Shown here one piece after another: positions 41,947 to 50,670 of a DNA stretch of 64,000 bases. The notes beneath the pieces are model-generated. The model saw only the letters and a program-made list of their open reading frames with translations. It did no database searches and was not told where the DNA came from. The stretch's first letter is position 1. Every line of letters starts with the position of its first letter. Origin of the DNA: Xenorhabdus khoisanae. Its GTDB lineage: Bacteria; Pseudomonadota; Gammaproteobacteria; Enterobacterales; Enterobacteriaceae. The position numbers and the translations under genes were made by a program. The stretch spans positions 1 through 64,000 of the forward strand of contig NZ_LFCV01000001.1 of NCBI RefSeq assembly GCF_001037465.1. The letters are read 5' to 3'.

Positions 41947-44909
41947 TGGCACTTTTTTCAACCCCAGAAAAAACACTAACGATGACGCCAGACTATCTTT
42001 GGAATGGCAAAACATTAGATCAACAACTTGCCGGATGGTCTAGTCTCTGGGGTGATAAAACAGCTCTGATCTGTCAGGAAGAGCAACTGACTTTCCATGA
42101 ACTTCATCAAGCTGCGGAAAGGCTCGCCAGCGGATTATTCCACCAAGGAATACGCCGTGGTGATAACGTCATGGTACAACTGCCTAACCGCATCTCTTTT
42201 GTCGTCACTTGTTTTGCCCTGTTCAGGCTGGGTGCTCACCCAGTGTTATTAATGCCGACACAACGGGCACATGATATTCATGCGCTTTGCCAGATTGCGC
42301 ATCCGGTAGCTTATATTATCCCTGATTGTATTCATGGATTTGATTACCGGGAAATGGCGCGAGAAGTTGCCGCATCGTGTCCCGAACTGAAACATATTAT
42401 CGTTGATGGAGAAGCCGGAGAATTTACCGCATTGGCATCCATTGATGATAAACCACTCAATATTCCCGGCCCAAGTTATGGTGATATTGCTGTACTGCTG
42501 CTTTCTGGCGGAACGACAGGGACACCTAAATTAATTCCGCGTACTCACGACGCCTATACCTATGATTTCGTGCTTTCTGCCCGCCTGTGCTCGGTAAATC
42601 CTGAAAGCGTTTATTTAGCGGTATTGCCTGTTGCCCATAACTTTACTTTAGGCAGTCCCGGTATTCTGGGTACGCTTTCTCAAGGCGGATGTGTACTTCT
42701 AAGTGATACCGCTAGCTGTGATGAAGCCATGCCGCTGATCGAACAGCATCAAGTGACACATCTGGCATTAGTACCGGCTCTTGCCCGGCTCTGGGAGCAG
42801 GCTCGCGACTGGGAACAAAGCGACCTTTCATCCCTGCGCTGCCTGCAAGTGGGTGGTGGCAGACTCACACCAGAGCTGGCAGAACAAGTCATGGCACGCC
42901 TTGGCCCTTTGCAGCAAGTATTTGGTACAGCGGAAGGATTACTTTGCTATACCCGACTAGACGATCCCTGCGAAGTCATCATCAATACTCAAGGACGTCC
43001 GTTATCAGAGGAAGATGAGATCAAAATTGTTGATGCTGACCTGAAACCTGTCGCCCCCGGTGATATAGGTGAGCTGATTACACGAGGCCCTTACACCATT
43101 ACAGGATATTACCGAGCAGAACAGCATAATACCGTCGCTTTCACCCCTGACGGATTCTACCGTACAGGCGATCTGGTTCGCATGACAGCAGATGGCAACC
43201 TGATCGTTGAGGGAAGAATTAAAGAACAGATCAACCGCAGTGGCGAAAAAATTTCGACGCAAGAAGTCGAAACATTATTGCTACAACACCCAGATATTGA
43301 TGACGCAGTTGTCATCGCTGTTCCGGATGAATTATTAGGTGAGCGCATTTGCGCCTGCCTGCCAAAGAGTGGTAACCAACCAGAACCCGCACAAATGCAA
43401 GCATTCTTGCATCAGAAAGGAGTTCAGCGTCATAAAATCCCTGATCAATGGTTATTCGTGGCGTATTGGCCCTTAACCGCAGTAGGAAAAATCAACAAAC
43501 TCCAGTTAGTACAAATGGCACAAACAGAGCACGGAAGCCCAATGCAACAATATCATGAACACACTATCGCTATTACCAGCACGCCATTAGATCTGATCAC
43601 TCACTTGCTTTCAGACAATGATTCACAGCCTTGTATGCTCTATGAAATAAAAGGTGAATGGTCATTGGGGATAGGTTGTGCAGCAACTATCAGTGCAGAT
43701 GCAGCAGGGCAATTGATTGATTCACAAGGTAATTATCATTCGTATGATATCAGTACCTTAAGCCAGAAGCTTGAGCAGGCACTCAACGCGATTCCGGTCA
43801 AAGACTGGCGTGCTTATGGAAGAACATTGTTTGAATTCTCCCATATGACATATGGCTTACTCTCAGAACATTTATCCTCAGAACATTCATATTTAGAACA
43901 CCAAAATGAAAAATTAATTAAAATCACTATCCCACAGCATGAGTTGCGCATAACTCAAGGGCAGGTTCTGATACGAACACTTGAAGAAGCCCAGATCGCC
44001 TTATTGAGCGAGAAAGTCAGACAAGCTGATCAAGCAGGTACACCGGCGTTCCCGGCGACAAAAGAGATAGAAATTATCAACGCAGCAAACGCCGCAAAAC
44101 ATTATCAAGACAACGTGGCGAATGCAGTTAAGGATATTGCCACAGGCGATTATCAAAAAGTGATCCTATCACGCAAAGTTGAACTGGGTTCAGACATTGA
44201 TATGGCACATAGTTACTGGCAGGGCCGTCAGGTTAACACCCCTGCCCGCTCTTTCTTCTTACGTGATGACGATTTCTCTGCTTACGGTTTCAGCCCGGAA
44301 ACCGTGGTTGAGGCAGATGGCTCCGGTTGGGTCAGCACCCAACCCTTGGCAGGCACAAGGGCATTGACACATGACAAGGAACAGGATCAACGGCTACGGG
44401 CAGATTTACTTTCTGATCCGAAAGAAATCGCTGAACATGCCGTTTCTGCCAAGTTAGCATTAGAAGAATTGGCACCGATTTGTCAGGCAGAAACGCTTTG
44501 TGTATCAGAATTTATGGCTATTCGTGAACGCGGTTCGGTACAACATTTGGCATCGCGAGTAAAAGGATTACTGCAAACAGACAAAAATCGTTGGGACGCA
44601 TTTATTGCCTTATTCCCGGCGGTAACGGCTTCCGGAATACCAAAGAAACCATCTTTGCAAGCCATTTCCCGTTATGAAGGTGAACCACGCCGGCTTTACA
44701 GTGGTTGCGTCATGCTATTGGATAACTCAGGCAGACTGGATGCTGCGCTGGTACTGCGTTCTCTTTATCAGCATAAAGGACGCTGTTGGCTCCAGGCTGG
44801 CGCAGGGTTAGTCAGAGATTCAAAACCAGAAAGAGAATGGCAGGAAACTTGCGAAAAACTTGAGTGCATTATGAAATATGTTCGCCCTTATGCCAGCAAA
44901 AAAGACTAA
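41946..44909 (+). CDS. Fused salicyl-AMP ligase and salicylate synthase (YbtE-YbtS)
   Basis: One protein of 987 residues that appears to make salicylate and load it on Irp2. Residues 1 to about 530 are a DhbE/YbtE-type aryl-acid adenylation enzyme with LLLSGGTTGTPKLIPRTHD near 184, YRTGDL near 402 and the lysine motif TAVGKIN near 516. Residues from about 550 are an Irp9/YbtS-type chorismate-utilising enzyme with KVILSRKV near 740, SVQHLASRVKG near 862, SGIPKKPSL near 897 and LQAGAGLVRDS near 955. In Yersinia these are two genes at different places in the island. ATG 41946 is chosen because AAAGGAG lies just upstream; a longer frame would overlap ybtT by over 100 bases. It is the last gene of the operon. 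The linker region carries a 15-bp tandem repeat (43863-43907). Confidence 0.93.
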   Translation: MALFSTPEKTLTMTPDYLWNGKTLDQQLAGWSSLWGDKTALICQEEQLTFHELHQAAERLASGLFHQGIRRGDNVMVQLPNRISFVVTCFALFRLGAHPVLLMPTQRAHDIHALCQIAHPVAYIIPDCIHGFDYREMAREVAASCPELKHIIVDGEAGEFTALASIDDKPLNIPGPSYGDIAVLLLSGGTTGTPKLIPRTHDAYTYDFVLSARLCSVNPESVYLAVLPVAHNFTLGSPGILGTLSQGGCVLLSDTASCDEAMPLIEQHQVTHLALVPALARLWEQARDWEQSDLSSLRCLQVGGGRLTPELAEQVMARLGPLQQVFGTAEGLLCYTRLDDPCEVIINTQGRPLSEEDEIKIVDADLKPVAPGDIGELITRGPYTITGYYRAEQHNTVAFTPDGFYRTGDLVRMTADGNLIVEGRIKEQINRSGEKISTQEVETLLLQHPDIDDAVVIAVPDELLGERICACLPKSGNQPEPAQMQAFLHQKGVQRHKIPDQWLFVAYWPLTAVGKINKLQLVQMAQTEHGSPMQQYHEHTIAITSTPLDLITHLLSDNDSQPCMLYEIKGEWSLGIGCAATISADAAGQLIDSQGNYHSYDISTLSQKLEQALNAIPVKDWRAYGRTLFEFSHMTYGLLSEHLSSEHSYLEHQNEKLIKITIPQHELRITQGQVLIRTLEEAQIALLSEKVRQADQAGTPAFPATKEIEIINAANAAKHYQDNVANAVKDIATGDYQKVILSRKVELGSDIDMAHSYWQGRQVNTPARSFFLRDDDFSAYGFSPETVVEADGSGWVSTQPLAGTRALTHDKEQDQRLRADLLSDPKEIAEHAVSAKLALEELAPICQAETLCVSEFMAIRERGSVQHLASRVKGLLQTDKNRWDAFIALFPAVTASGIPKKPSLQAISRYEGEPRRLYSGCVMLLDNSGRLDAALVLRSLYQHKGRCWLQAGAGLVRDSKPEREWQETCEKLECIMKYVRPYASKKD
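43863..43907 (+). repeat. 15-bp tandem repeat (3 degenerate copies) in the ybtE/S fusion
   Basis: Units at 43863-43877, 43878-43892 and 43893-43907 share tcagaacat or ttagaacac cores and encode S-E-H or L-E-H pentapeptides. They lie in the early part of the salicylate synthase half, after the ligase domain. Confidence 0.7.
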
Positions 44910-44943
44910 AAATCCAGTGGGATAAATCGTCATAACGCTTCAG

Positions 44944-45004
44944 GGAAAACCAGAGATAATTCTGGTTTTCCTAACAAACTGAACGGAGAAAACAGGATGT
45001 TTTC
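44944..45004. terminator. Convergent hairpins between ybtE/S and the PTS operon
   Basis: A perfect 11-bp inverted repeat, GGAAAACCAGA (44944-44954) with TCTGGTTTTCC (44961-44971), is followed by a smaller stem, GAAAACA (44988-44994) with TGTTTTC (44998-45004). They sit between the ends of convergent genes and probably stop transcription both ways. Confidence 0.75.
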
Positions 45005-45011
45005 CTGAAAT

Positions 45012-46271
45012 TCAGTGAGTCACAATAATGCCCAATAAAATTCCCACCGCCCCAAAATCAGCGTCGCTAAATGTGGTGTTGGCAATACCGATGTTTCCTA
45101 ATACCGGTAACAGGAATACGGGTAGAAAAGTGATTAACATGCCTTGTGTAAAAGCACCCAGTATCGCCCCTCTTTTTCCTCCCATCGCATTGCCAAAAAC
45201 ACCTGCGGTTGCCCCAACAAAGAAATGCGGTACGACACCCGGAATAATTACCGTCATGTTGAGTAGGTAGAGAATAAACATGCCAGTAATACCGGCGGCA
45301 AAGCTACTCAAGAAACCAATCAGGACAGCATTAGGTGCATAAGGAAAAACAACCGGGCAATCCAAGGCGGGTTTGGCATTTGGCACCAATTTATCAGAGA
45401 TCCCCTTAAATGCAGGTACAATCTCGGCAATCACCATTCTGACACCTTGTAAGATGATATAAACTCCCGCCGCGAATGTGATGGATTGCATCACCGCAAA
45501 CATGAAGCTATTTTTTCCACCGCTGACTTGCCGGACAAAATCATCGCCAGCAAACAGGCAAGTGATGATAAAGATAATCGCCATGGTAAAAGAGATCGCC
45601 ACAGGCGTATCACGCAGAAACAATAGACTTTTCGGTACGTTCATTTCTTCTGTGGAATGCGCTTTGTTCCCCAGTTTACTGCCGATAAAACCCGCCAGAA
45701 CATAAGAGAGGTTCGAGAAATGCCCAAGTGCCACATCATCAGAGCCTGTGACCTTTTTCATGTAAGGATGGATAATGGCGGGAAAAAAGACCATTGAAAT
45801 CCCAACGACAAGCGAACCGATAACGACTAGTGTCATCCCCTTTATTCCGGCTACTGACAGGATAACGGCCACCATCATCGACATAAATAAGGTATGGTGA
45901 CCCGTCAGGAAAATAAATTTCCACGGTGTGAAACGAGCAATCAGGATATTAATAATCATGGCAAAAAACATGATCAACGCCATTTCTCTGCCAAAACTTT
46001 TCTGAGCGATGGATACAATCGCTTCATTGTTAGGTATTACCCCCTGAATCCCAAAAGCATGTTGGAAGATAGTCGCGAATCCTCCCAACGCATTAACAAC
46101 TAATCCCGCACCTGCCCCTAAAATAACAAATCCCAGAATCGTTTTTACTGTTCCGGTGATACATTCTGTCACCGGTTTTTTCTGAACGGCTAAACCGATC
46201 AGGGCAATCAATCCGACCAGAACAGCAGGCTCTGACAACACATCGTTCATCAGAAAGCGGAAGAAATCCAT
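45012..46271 (-). CDS. PTS ascorbate-type permease component IIC (UlaA/SgaT family)
   Basis: Membrane permease of a phosphotransferase system of the L-ascorbate (SgaT/UlaA) superfamily. The 419-residue protein has about ten or eleven hydrophobic helices. Family patterns include GTVKTILGFVILGAGAGLV near 40, LTGHHTLF near 125, YIILQGVRMVIAEIVPAFKGIS near 270 and VIPGVVPHFFVGATAGVFGNAMGG near 340. ATG 46271 has GGAGG seven bases upstream; the in-frame TTG at 46283 is less likely. It is the third gene of a IIA-IIB-IIC operon read right to left. No sugar-acid metabolic gene or regulator is next to it, so the substrate is unknown. Confidence 0.88.
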   Translation of the reverse strand: MDFFRFLMNDVLSEPAVLVGLIALIGLAVQKKPVTECITGTVKTILGFVILGAGAGLVVNALGGFATIFQHAFGIQGVIPNNEAIVSIAQKSFGREMALIMFFAMIINILIARFTPWKFIFLTGHHTLFMSMMVAVILSVAGIKGMTLVVIGSLVVGISMVFFPAIIHPYMKKVTGSDDVALGHFSNLSYVLAGFIGSKLGNKAHSTEEMNVPKSLLFLRDTPVAISFTMAIIFIITCLFAGDDFVRQVSGGKNSFMFAVMQSITFAAGVYIILQGVRMVIAEIVPAFKGISDKLVPNAKPALDCPVVFPYAPNAVLIGFLSSFAAGITGMFILYLLNMTVIIPGVVPHFFVGATAGVFGNAMGGKRGAILGAFTQGMLITFLPVFLLPVLGNIGIANTTFSDADFGAVGILLGIIVTH

Positions 46272-46283
46272 ACTCGCCTCCAA

Positions 46284-46571
46284 TTACAATTTGCCCATTT
46301 CAGCCAATGCCGCAGATAAACGCACTCTCATCGCAGATTTATCCAACATATTTTCCAGCGCAATGATTTTCCTATCCGCATTCTGTATAAGCAATTGTTC
46401 AGCAATATCTTTCGTGCCAACAAAAATATCACTCACGGTTCCTTTGGCTGATCCCAAATCAATATGTTCAACACTGGCTTCCACACCTAATTCTTGCAGG
46501 ATATTTTTGATGCTCATTTCCATTATCAAACTCGTGCCTAAACCATTACCGCAAACGACTGTAATTTTCAT
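46284..46571 (-). CDS. PTS ascorbate-type component IIB
   Basis: Cytoplasmic phosphocarrier of the PTS. The 95-residue protein has the IIB fold start ITVVCGNGLGTSLIMEM, with the phosphorylated cysteine at residue 7. The SgaB/UlaB-like pattern continues in VEHIDLGSAKG. ATG 46571 is preferred by alignment with UlaB-type starts; an ATG five codons earlier (46586) is possible. It lies 12 bases upstream of the IIC start and 30 bases after the IIA stop. Confidence 0.86.
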   Translation of the reverse strand: MKITVVCGNGLGTSLIMEMSIKNILQELGVEASVEHIDLGSAKGTVSDIFVGTKDIAEQLLIQNADRKIIALENMLDKSAMRVRLSAALAEMGKL

Positions 46572-46601
46572 GATATTGCCCGCCATGTGGGTAGATATGG
46601 G

Positions 46602-47108
46602 TCAGTAACCTTGAACGATCGAAAAAATTTCGTCCCGGCTACTGGAATGCATTAATTGATTAATTTCTTGTTGGTCATCAAAAAGTTCAGCCAGCTCAGC
46701 CAACACTTCAATGTGGCTGTTGCTGTCTGTCGTCGCGAATACGATCAACAACTTAATGGGGTCATTATTTTCAGAGCCGAACGCAACGCCCTGATGAAAT
46801 ACGGTTAAACTTAAAGCAAGGCGATTGGCACCTTGTTCGGGCCTTGCATGTGGGATCGCAATGCCCGGACCAACAACGTAATACGGGCCAATTTCTTCAT
46901 GGGAACGGTAAATGGCTTCAATATAGCTTGGTTCAATCGCGCCGTTATCAATCAGTGGCTGACATGCTATCGCAATAGCTTCACGCCAATCTTTTGCACA
47001 GGAAAACCATTGGATAACGTCAGAAGTCAGTAAAGTTTTCAGCACTCCATTTCCCTCAGCGAAATAGCCCAATGTATAAAAAGAATAGTCACTGAAAACC
47101 AAATTCAC
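46602..47108 (-). CDS. PTS ascorbate-type component IIA
   Basis: PTS IIA protein of the fructose/mannitol/ascorbate type. The active histidine is in PGIAIPHARPEQG near residue 86, followed by FGSENNDPIKLLIVFATTDSNSHIEVL. The frame is open for 168 residues, but UlaC-type proteins are about 150. A GTG at 47045, with GAGGGAAATGGA upstream, would give 147 residues and may be the true start. It is the first gene of the PTS operon. The 248 bases between it and the BetT-like gene hold the terminator of the latter and presumably the PTS promoter. Confidence 0.82.
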   Translation of the reverse strand: MNLVFSDYSFYTLGYFAEGNGVLKTLLTSDVIQWFSCAKDWREAIAIACQPLIDNGAIEPSYIEAIYRSHEEIGPYYVVGPGIAIPHARPEQGANRLALSLTVFHQGVAFGSENNDPIKLLIVFATTDSNSHIEVLAELAELFDDQQEINQLMHSSSRDEIFSIVQGY

Positions 47109-47293
47109 CGATGGAAAGCGATAAAAAGCACAGTAATACGGGGTAAATCACATTTTGGTATGACACAGCCAAACTCTGAATTTAATTTATGTATTAGTAG
47201 ATTCTATAATCAGATTATATTTGCTGGGCGCCGGCCAAATTAACATTACCTTATACGACTGCGCCAGTTCTGTATGATAGTCTGGCGCAAATG

Positions 47294-47326
47294 TAAAAAA
47301 ATCCCCAGACTGAAACGTCTGGGGAT
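47294..47326 (-). terminator. Rho-independent terminator of the betT-like gene
   Basis: GTCTGGGGAT and ATCCCCAGAC form a perfect 10-bp stem (47301-47310 with 47317-47326) around a 6-base loop. On the minus strand it is followed by TTTTTT. It is placed just after the stop of the transporter gene. Confidence 0.9.
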
Positions 47327-47356
47327 TGCAGGCTTTTTTGTTAAAAAACGATTTTA

Positions 47357-49351
47357 TTAACGAACCAAATGCAAAAAGTGAATGTGTTTTTCGTATTGAT
47401 CCAAAATATCATGGATGATCTGCTCCTGAGTCCATCCCATTAAATCGTAATCCTGCCCACCTTCTTTAAGGTAAACTTCCGCACGATAATATTTCTGCTC
47501 CTCGCTTCTTTCATCATCTTCAAAGCCTGCAAGGGCGAATGCAGGTTGGATATAACCCCTTAGACGCACTTCATACACAAAATTGAGATTTTCGCCAAAG
47601 TCCACTTCAAAATGAATGCGATCGTCCATTTCATCATTGATCACAACAATTTTGTTCTGCTTCCCCAACTCTTCGGCTACCATTTCCATTGCTTTCTGGA
47701 TGATTTCGTTCATAAAACGTTTCACCTGCGAGCATTTAGGATAATAGACAATGTTTCTCAATCTCCGTTGCCACGGAATCGGATTGCGGCTGGCTGGCGG
47801 TGCGATTGTGGTCATTTGCTGGCTGTCTTTCTTGTATGCGTCAATCCGTAATGCTTTGAGTAAGCCATAGATGGATATCAATAGAATAATCGAGAAAGGA
47901 AGCGCACTGGCAATCGTGACGGTCTGCAAGGCAGACAAGCCCCCTGCAACCAATAATGCAATGGCAACAACTCCCATTAGCCCTGCCCAGAAGATCCTTT
48001 GCCAGACAGGTGTATGATTAGCGCCACCAGAAGCCAGTGTATCAACCACCATTGCGCCAGAATCCGCTGAGGTAACAAAAAACATCACAACCATTGCCAT
48101 AGCAATGAATGACAGAACAGCAGGAAACGGGAAATGTTCCAAAAAGTTAAATAGCGCCAGAGAGACATCTGTCTGTACGGTATGGGCTAACTCTTTTGCT
48201 CCTTTATTGGCAATCAGATCGATGGCGCTATTACCAAATGCCGTCATCCACATCAGCGTGAACCCACTGGGCACAAACAGAACACCTGTCACAAATTCTC
48301 TGATTGTCCGGCCCCGGGAAACCCTGGCGATAAACATGCCGACGAATGGAGACCACGATAACCACCATCCCCAGTACAGCAATGTCCATCCCCCTAACCA
48401 ATTACTGGATTTGGGTTCATAGGCATAAAGGTTAAACGTTTTGCTGACAATTTCCGAAAGGTAGCCCCCCGTGTTTTCCACAAAGGATTTCAGCAGGAGT
48501 ACGGTTGGTCCCAAAGCCACGACCAGAACCAACAATAAAACCGCTAAACCCAAATTCAATTCAGATAGAATGCGAATGCCTTTATCCAGGCCGGAAACAA
48601 CGGAAAGAGTAGCCAGTGCGGTAATCAGAATAATCAATACCACCTGCACTGTTTCATTGATAGGCAAATCAAACAGATGGTTAAGGCCCGCATTGACCTG
48701 AAGAACGCCATACCCCAAAGAGGTGGCAACACCAAATACAGTACCAATAACAGCAAAGATATCCACGGCATGACCAATCGGCCCATAAATTTTATCGCCG
48801 ATAATCGGATACAGCGCAGAGCGCAGTGTTAAAGGCAAACCGTGTCGGTAACTAAAAAATGCCAGAATTAAAGCCACAATGGCATAAATTGCCCACGCAT
48901 GAAGCCCCCAATGGAAAAAAGTCAGTTTCATCGCTTGTTTGGCAGCAGCAATACTTTCAGGCGTTCCCACCGGGGGTGACAAATAATGCATGACGGGTTC
49001 AGCCACGCCAAAAAACATAAGCCCTATCCCCATGCCCGCAGAAAACAGCATGGCAAACCAAGAGAAATAACTGAAATCGGGTTCAGCATGGTCAGGGCCG
49101 AGTTTTATATTGCCGTATCTGGACAAACCCAGATAGGTGACCGAAAGTAAAATTAAAGCAACAGCAAGGATATAAAACCAACTGGCATTAACAAATATAT
49201 CCTGCTGTAAAGCCTTAAACCATTGGTCGGCAAGTTTGGGTTTCAAACCGGCGAATGTCACCAGTGCAATGACGAAAAACGCCGAGAAGAAAAAAACTGG
49301 TGGGTTAATGGAAGTTTTAGTCTTTACCTGACCAGTATTATCTTGACTCAT
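47357..49351 (-). CDS. betT: BetT-like BCCT-family betaine/choline transporter
   Basis: Sodium- or proton-coupled uptake of choline or another trimethylammonium compound for osmoprotection. The 664-residue protein (E. coli BetT 677) has twelve predicted helices. BCCT motifs include FSWFAMLFSAGMGIGLMFFGVAEP near 95 and the aromatic substrate-box segment WTLLYWGWWLSWSPFVGMFIARVSRGRTIREF near 320. A long cytoplasmic C-terminal domain (from about 510) is present, as in the osmotically regulated BetT type. GAAGGA precedes the ATG. No betA, betB or betI is adjacent, so choline oxidation genes would have to be elsewhere, or the substrate is taken up as such. Confidence 0.88.
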   Translation of the reverse strand: MSQDNTGQVKTKTSINPPVFFFSAFFVIALVTFAGLKPKLADQWFKALQQDIFVNASWFYILAVALILLSVTYLGLSRYGNIKLGPDHAEPDFSYFSWFAMLFSAGMGIGLMFFGVAEPVMHYLSPPVGTPESIAAAKQAMKLTFFHWGLHAWAIYAIVALILAFFSYRHGLPLTLRSALYPIIGDKIYGPIGHAVDIFAVIGTVFGVATSLGYGVLQVNAGLNHLFDLPINETVQVVLIILITALATLSVVSGLDKGIRILSELNLGLAVLLLVLVVALGPTVLLLKSFVENTGGYLSEIVSKTFNLYAYEPKSSNWLGGWTLLYWGWWLSWSPFVGMFIARVSRGRTIREFVTGVLFVPSGFTLMWMTAFGNSAIDLIANKGAKELAHTVQTDVSLALFNFLEHFPFPAVLSFIAMAMVVMFFVTSADSGAMVVDTLASGGANHTPVWQRIFWAGLMGVVAIALLVAGGLSALQTVTIASALPFSIILLISIYGLLKALRIDAYKKDSQQMTTIAPPASRNPIPWQRRLRNIVYYPKCSQVKRFMNEIIQKAMEMVAEELGKQNKIVVINDEMDDRIHFEVDFGENLNFVYEVRLRGYIQPAFALAGFEDDERSEEQKYYRAEVYLKEGGQDYDLMGWTQEQIIHDILDQYEKHIHFLHLVR

Positions 49352-49700
49352 AATTATCCTTCAAAATTAGTATTCGACACTATCTCCTATTTACTCCAAT
49401 AAGCAATATTTTGTAGAGATTTCTATGACATACAGATAATCCCGATAAAGGGTTATCTACCTTGCAGACATCTTGTGTTCATAATTCACTCAGTCCACGT
49501 GACGGGTCACCTTAACATAAAAGTAAAAACAACTGTACTTACAGAGGGATATATCGAATGATGGCAAGAGGAACTTCGACGATGAAATAAAAATCAATAA
49601 AATTATGGAGATCACAAAAATACGTATCAAATCTAGTTTTATAACAATCAGTTAGTTACATTTTTTATTCAAGATTCACGTTAATTTAAATCCATTTGGT
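49352..49700. other. Intergenic region upstream of the betT-like gene
   Basis: These 349 bases are AT-rich and contain no convincing gene. They should hold the betT promoter. A short palindrome, GTGACGGGTCAC, is visible at 49499-49510. No known operator was recognised. Confidence 0.55.
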
Positions 49701-49925
49701 GTGATTATTTTGTCCCGATATAAAATAAAAAAACATGATGAGAAAATATTCATTGAATTGCGTCAATTAGATAATCAAGGAAAAGAAGTGCGGGAATTTG
49801 TTAATACATCGTGGAATACATATACTTTTTACGGATTTTGCAGATTTATCCTTTACTTACCCATTTTTTTCTTTTGTTTATTTTGGTTCGTATCATCATT
49901 GGAAAGTAAACAACAAATCTATTGA
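49701..49925 (+). CDS. Small single-pass membrane protein, unknown function
   Basis: A 74-residue open frame from a GTG with only a weak ribosome site. The N-terminal 45 residues are charged (KIKKHDEKIFIELRQLDNQGKEVREF), followed by one hydrophobic helix at about 50-68 with the cluster YLPIFFFCLFWFVSSL. A tail-anchored membrane protein is plausible. No family was recognised. It lies at the left edge of an accessory region and could be a gene fragment. Confidence 0.4.
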   Translation: MIILSRYKIKKHDEKIFIELRQLDNQGKEVREFVNTSWNTYTFYGFCRFILYLPIFFFCLFWFVSSLESKQQIY

Positions 49926-50061
49926 GTAGAAGGCGGGATCACTCCCGCCGTCCTCTGTAGCAGCTCAAGATATAGACATGTGGTTATGACCAATAATAGA
50001 AAATATCCTTCAAAGAGCCTGGTAGAAACGTGTTTTTCCCCAGAAAAAACCAAGGAATATT

Positions 50062-50190
50062 TATACCCTTCGTCTTTCAAGTTGCCTCTTTGTTGGCTGC
50101 ACTCACTCACCCCAGTCACATAGTTATCTATGCTCCCGGGGATTCGTTCCCTTGCCGCCGCGACGCAACTTGAAATCCATTGGGTATATA
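50062..50190. repeat. MITE-like intergenic repeat with inverted ends
   Basis: About 129 bp bounded by imperfect terminal inverted repeats: TATACCCTTCGTCTTTCAAG on the left and, on the other strand, TATATACCCAATGGATTTCA on the right. Both run into a shared CAAGTTGC. The interior (GTTGGCTGCACTCACTCACC and CCCGGGGATTCGTTCCCTTG) resembles a non-coding repeat I remember as frequent in Xenorhabdus and Photorhabdus genomes. No second copy was noticed in this window. Confidence 0.75.
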
Positions 50191-50293
50191 CCGGAATGCC
50201 TTCGAAACACCACAAATAAAATCATGTAAAACAAAACGTTGGAGTAGCGCTTTGAAAGCGCTTAATTATTAAGATCCTGTAAATGAGACTGCT

Positions 50294-50623
50294 TTAATCT
50301 GAGAAATTAAACCCAAGTAGAAATCTTCCGTGCTTGCTGTCTAATACAAATTCATCCCAGCGAATTGCATGCCACATAGGAGGAGTCATATTTAATTTAT
50401 AAATCGAGGCTGTTGTAACATAGGACTGTAATAGATCTAACAATCCCGGTACTAAATTTGGTACTGATTGCTTCCATTTTTCAGCAACATCCGTTCTGAA
50501 AAACCATTTTTCTATACCCGCTTGCAAGTCCTCTTCACTTATTTGTTCTAACGTTACATGCCAATAGCCTGCATATTTAACCCCCTCAGGTGGCAGTGGT
50601 TCCTTGGTATTCCCCAATGCCAA
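50294..50623 (-). CDS. Hypothetical protein, probably truncated at its 5' end
   Basis: About 109 codons open from a TTG, with no ATG and no good ribosome site; a stop lies only a few codons further upstream. The protein (YAGYWHVTLEQISEEDLQAG and TPPMWHAIRWDEFVLDSKHG) looks real: it is soluble and rich in Trp and Leu, with a defined aromatic C-terminus. It is likely the 3' part of a longer gene whose start has been lost. I do not recognise the family. It lies between a repeat element and decayed genes. Confidence 0.45.
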   Translation of the reverse strand: MALGNTKEPLPPEGVKYAGYWHVTLEQISEEDLQAGIEKWFFRTDVAEKWKQSVPNLVPGLLDLLQSYVTTASIYKLNMTPPMWHAIRWDEFVLDSKHGRFLLGFNFSD

Positions 50624-50670
50624 GTATTCGTTTATAATTTAAGCTTACAAATTTTTAAAGGATATTAATT

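Noticed and set aside
50039-50215. Coding potential across the repeat element at 50062-50190
   Set aside because: The open frame on the minus strand follows the inverted repeat, has no ribosome site and carries no protein-like pattern; it is a repeat, not a gene.
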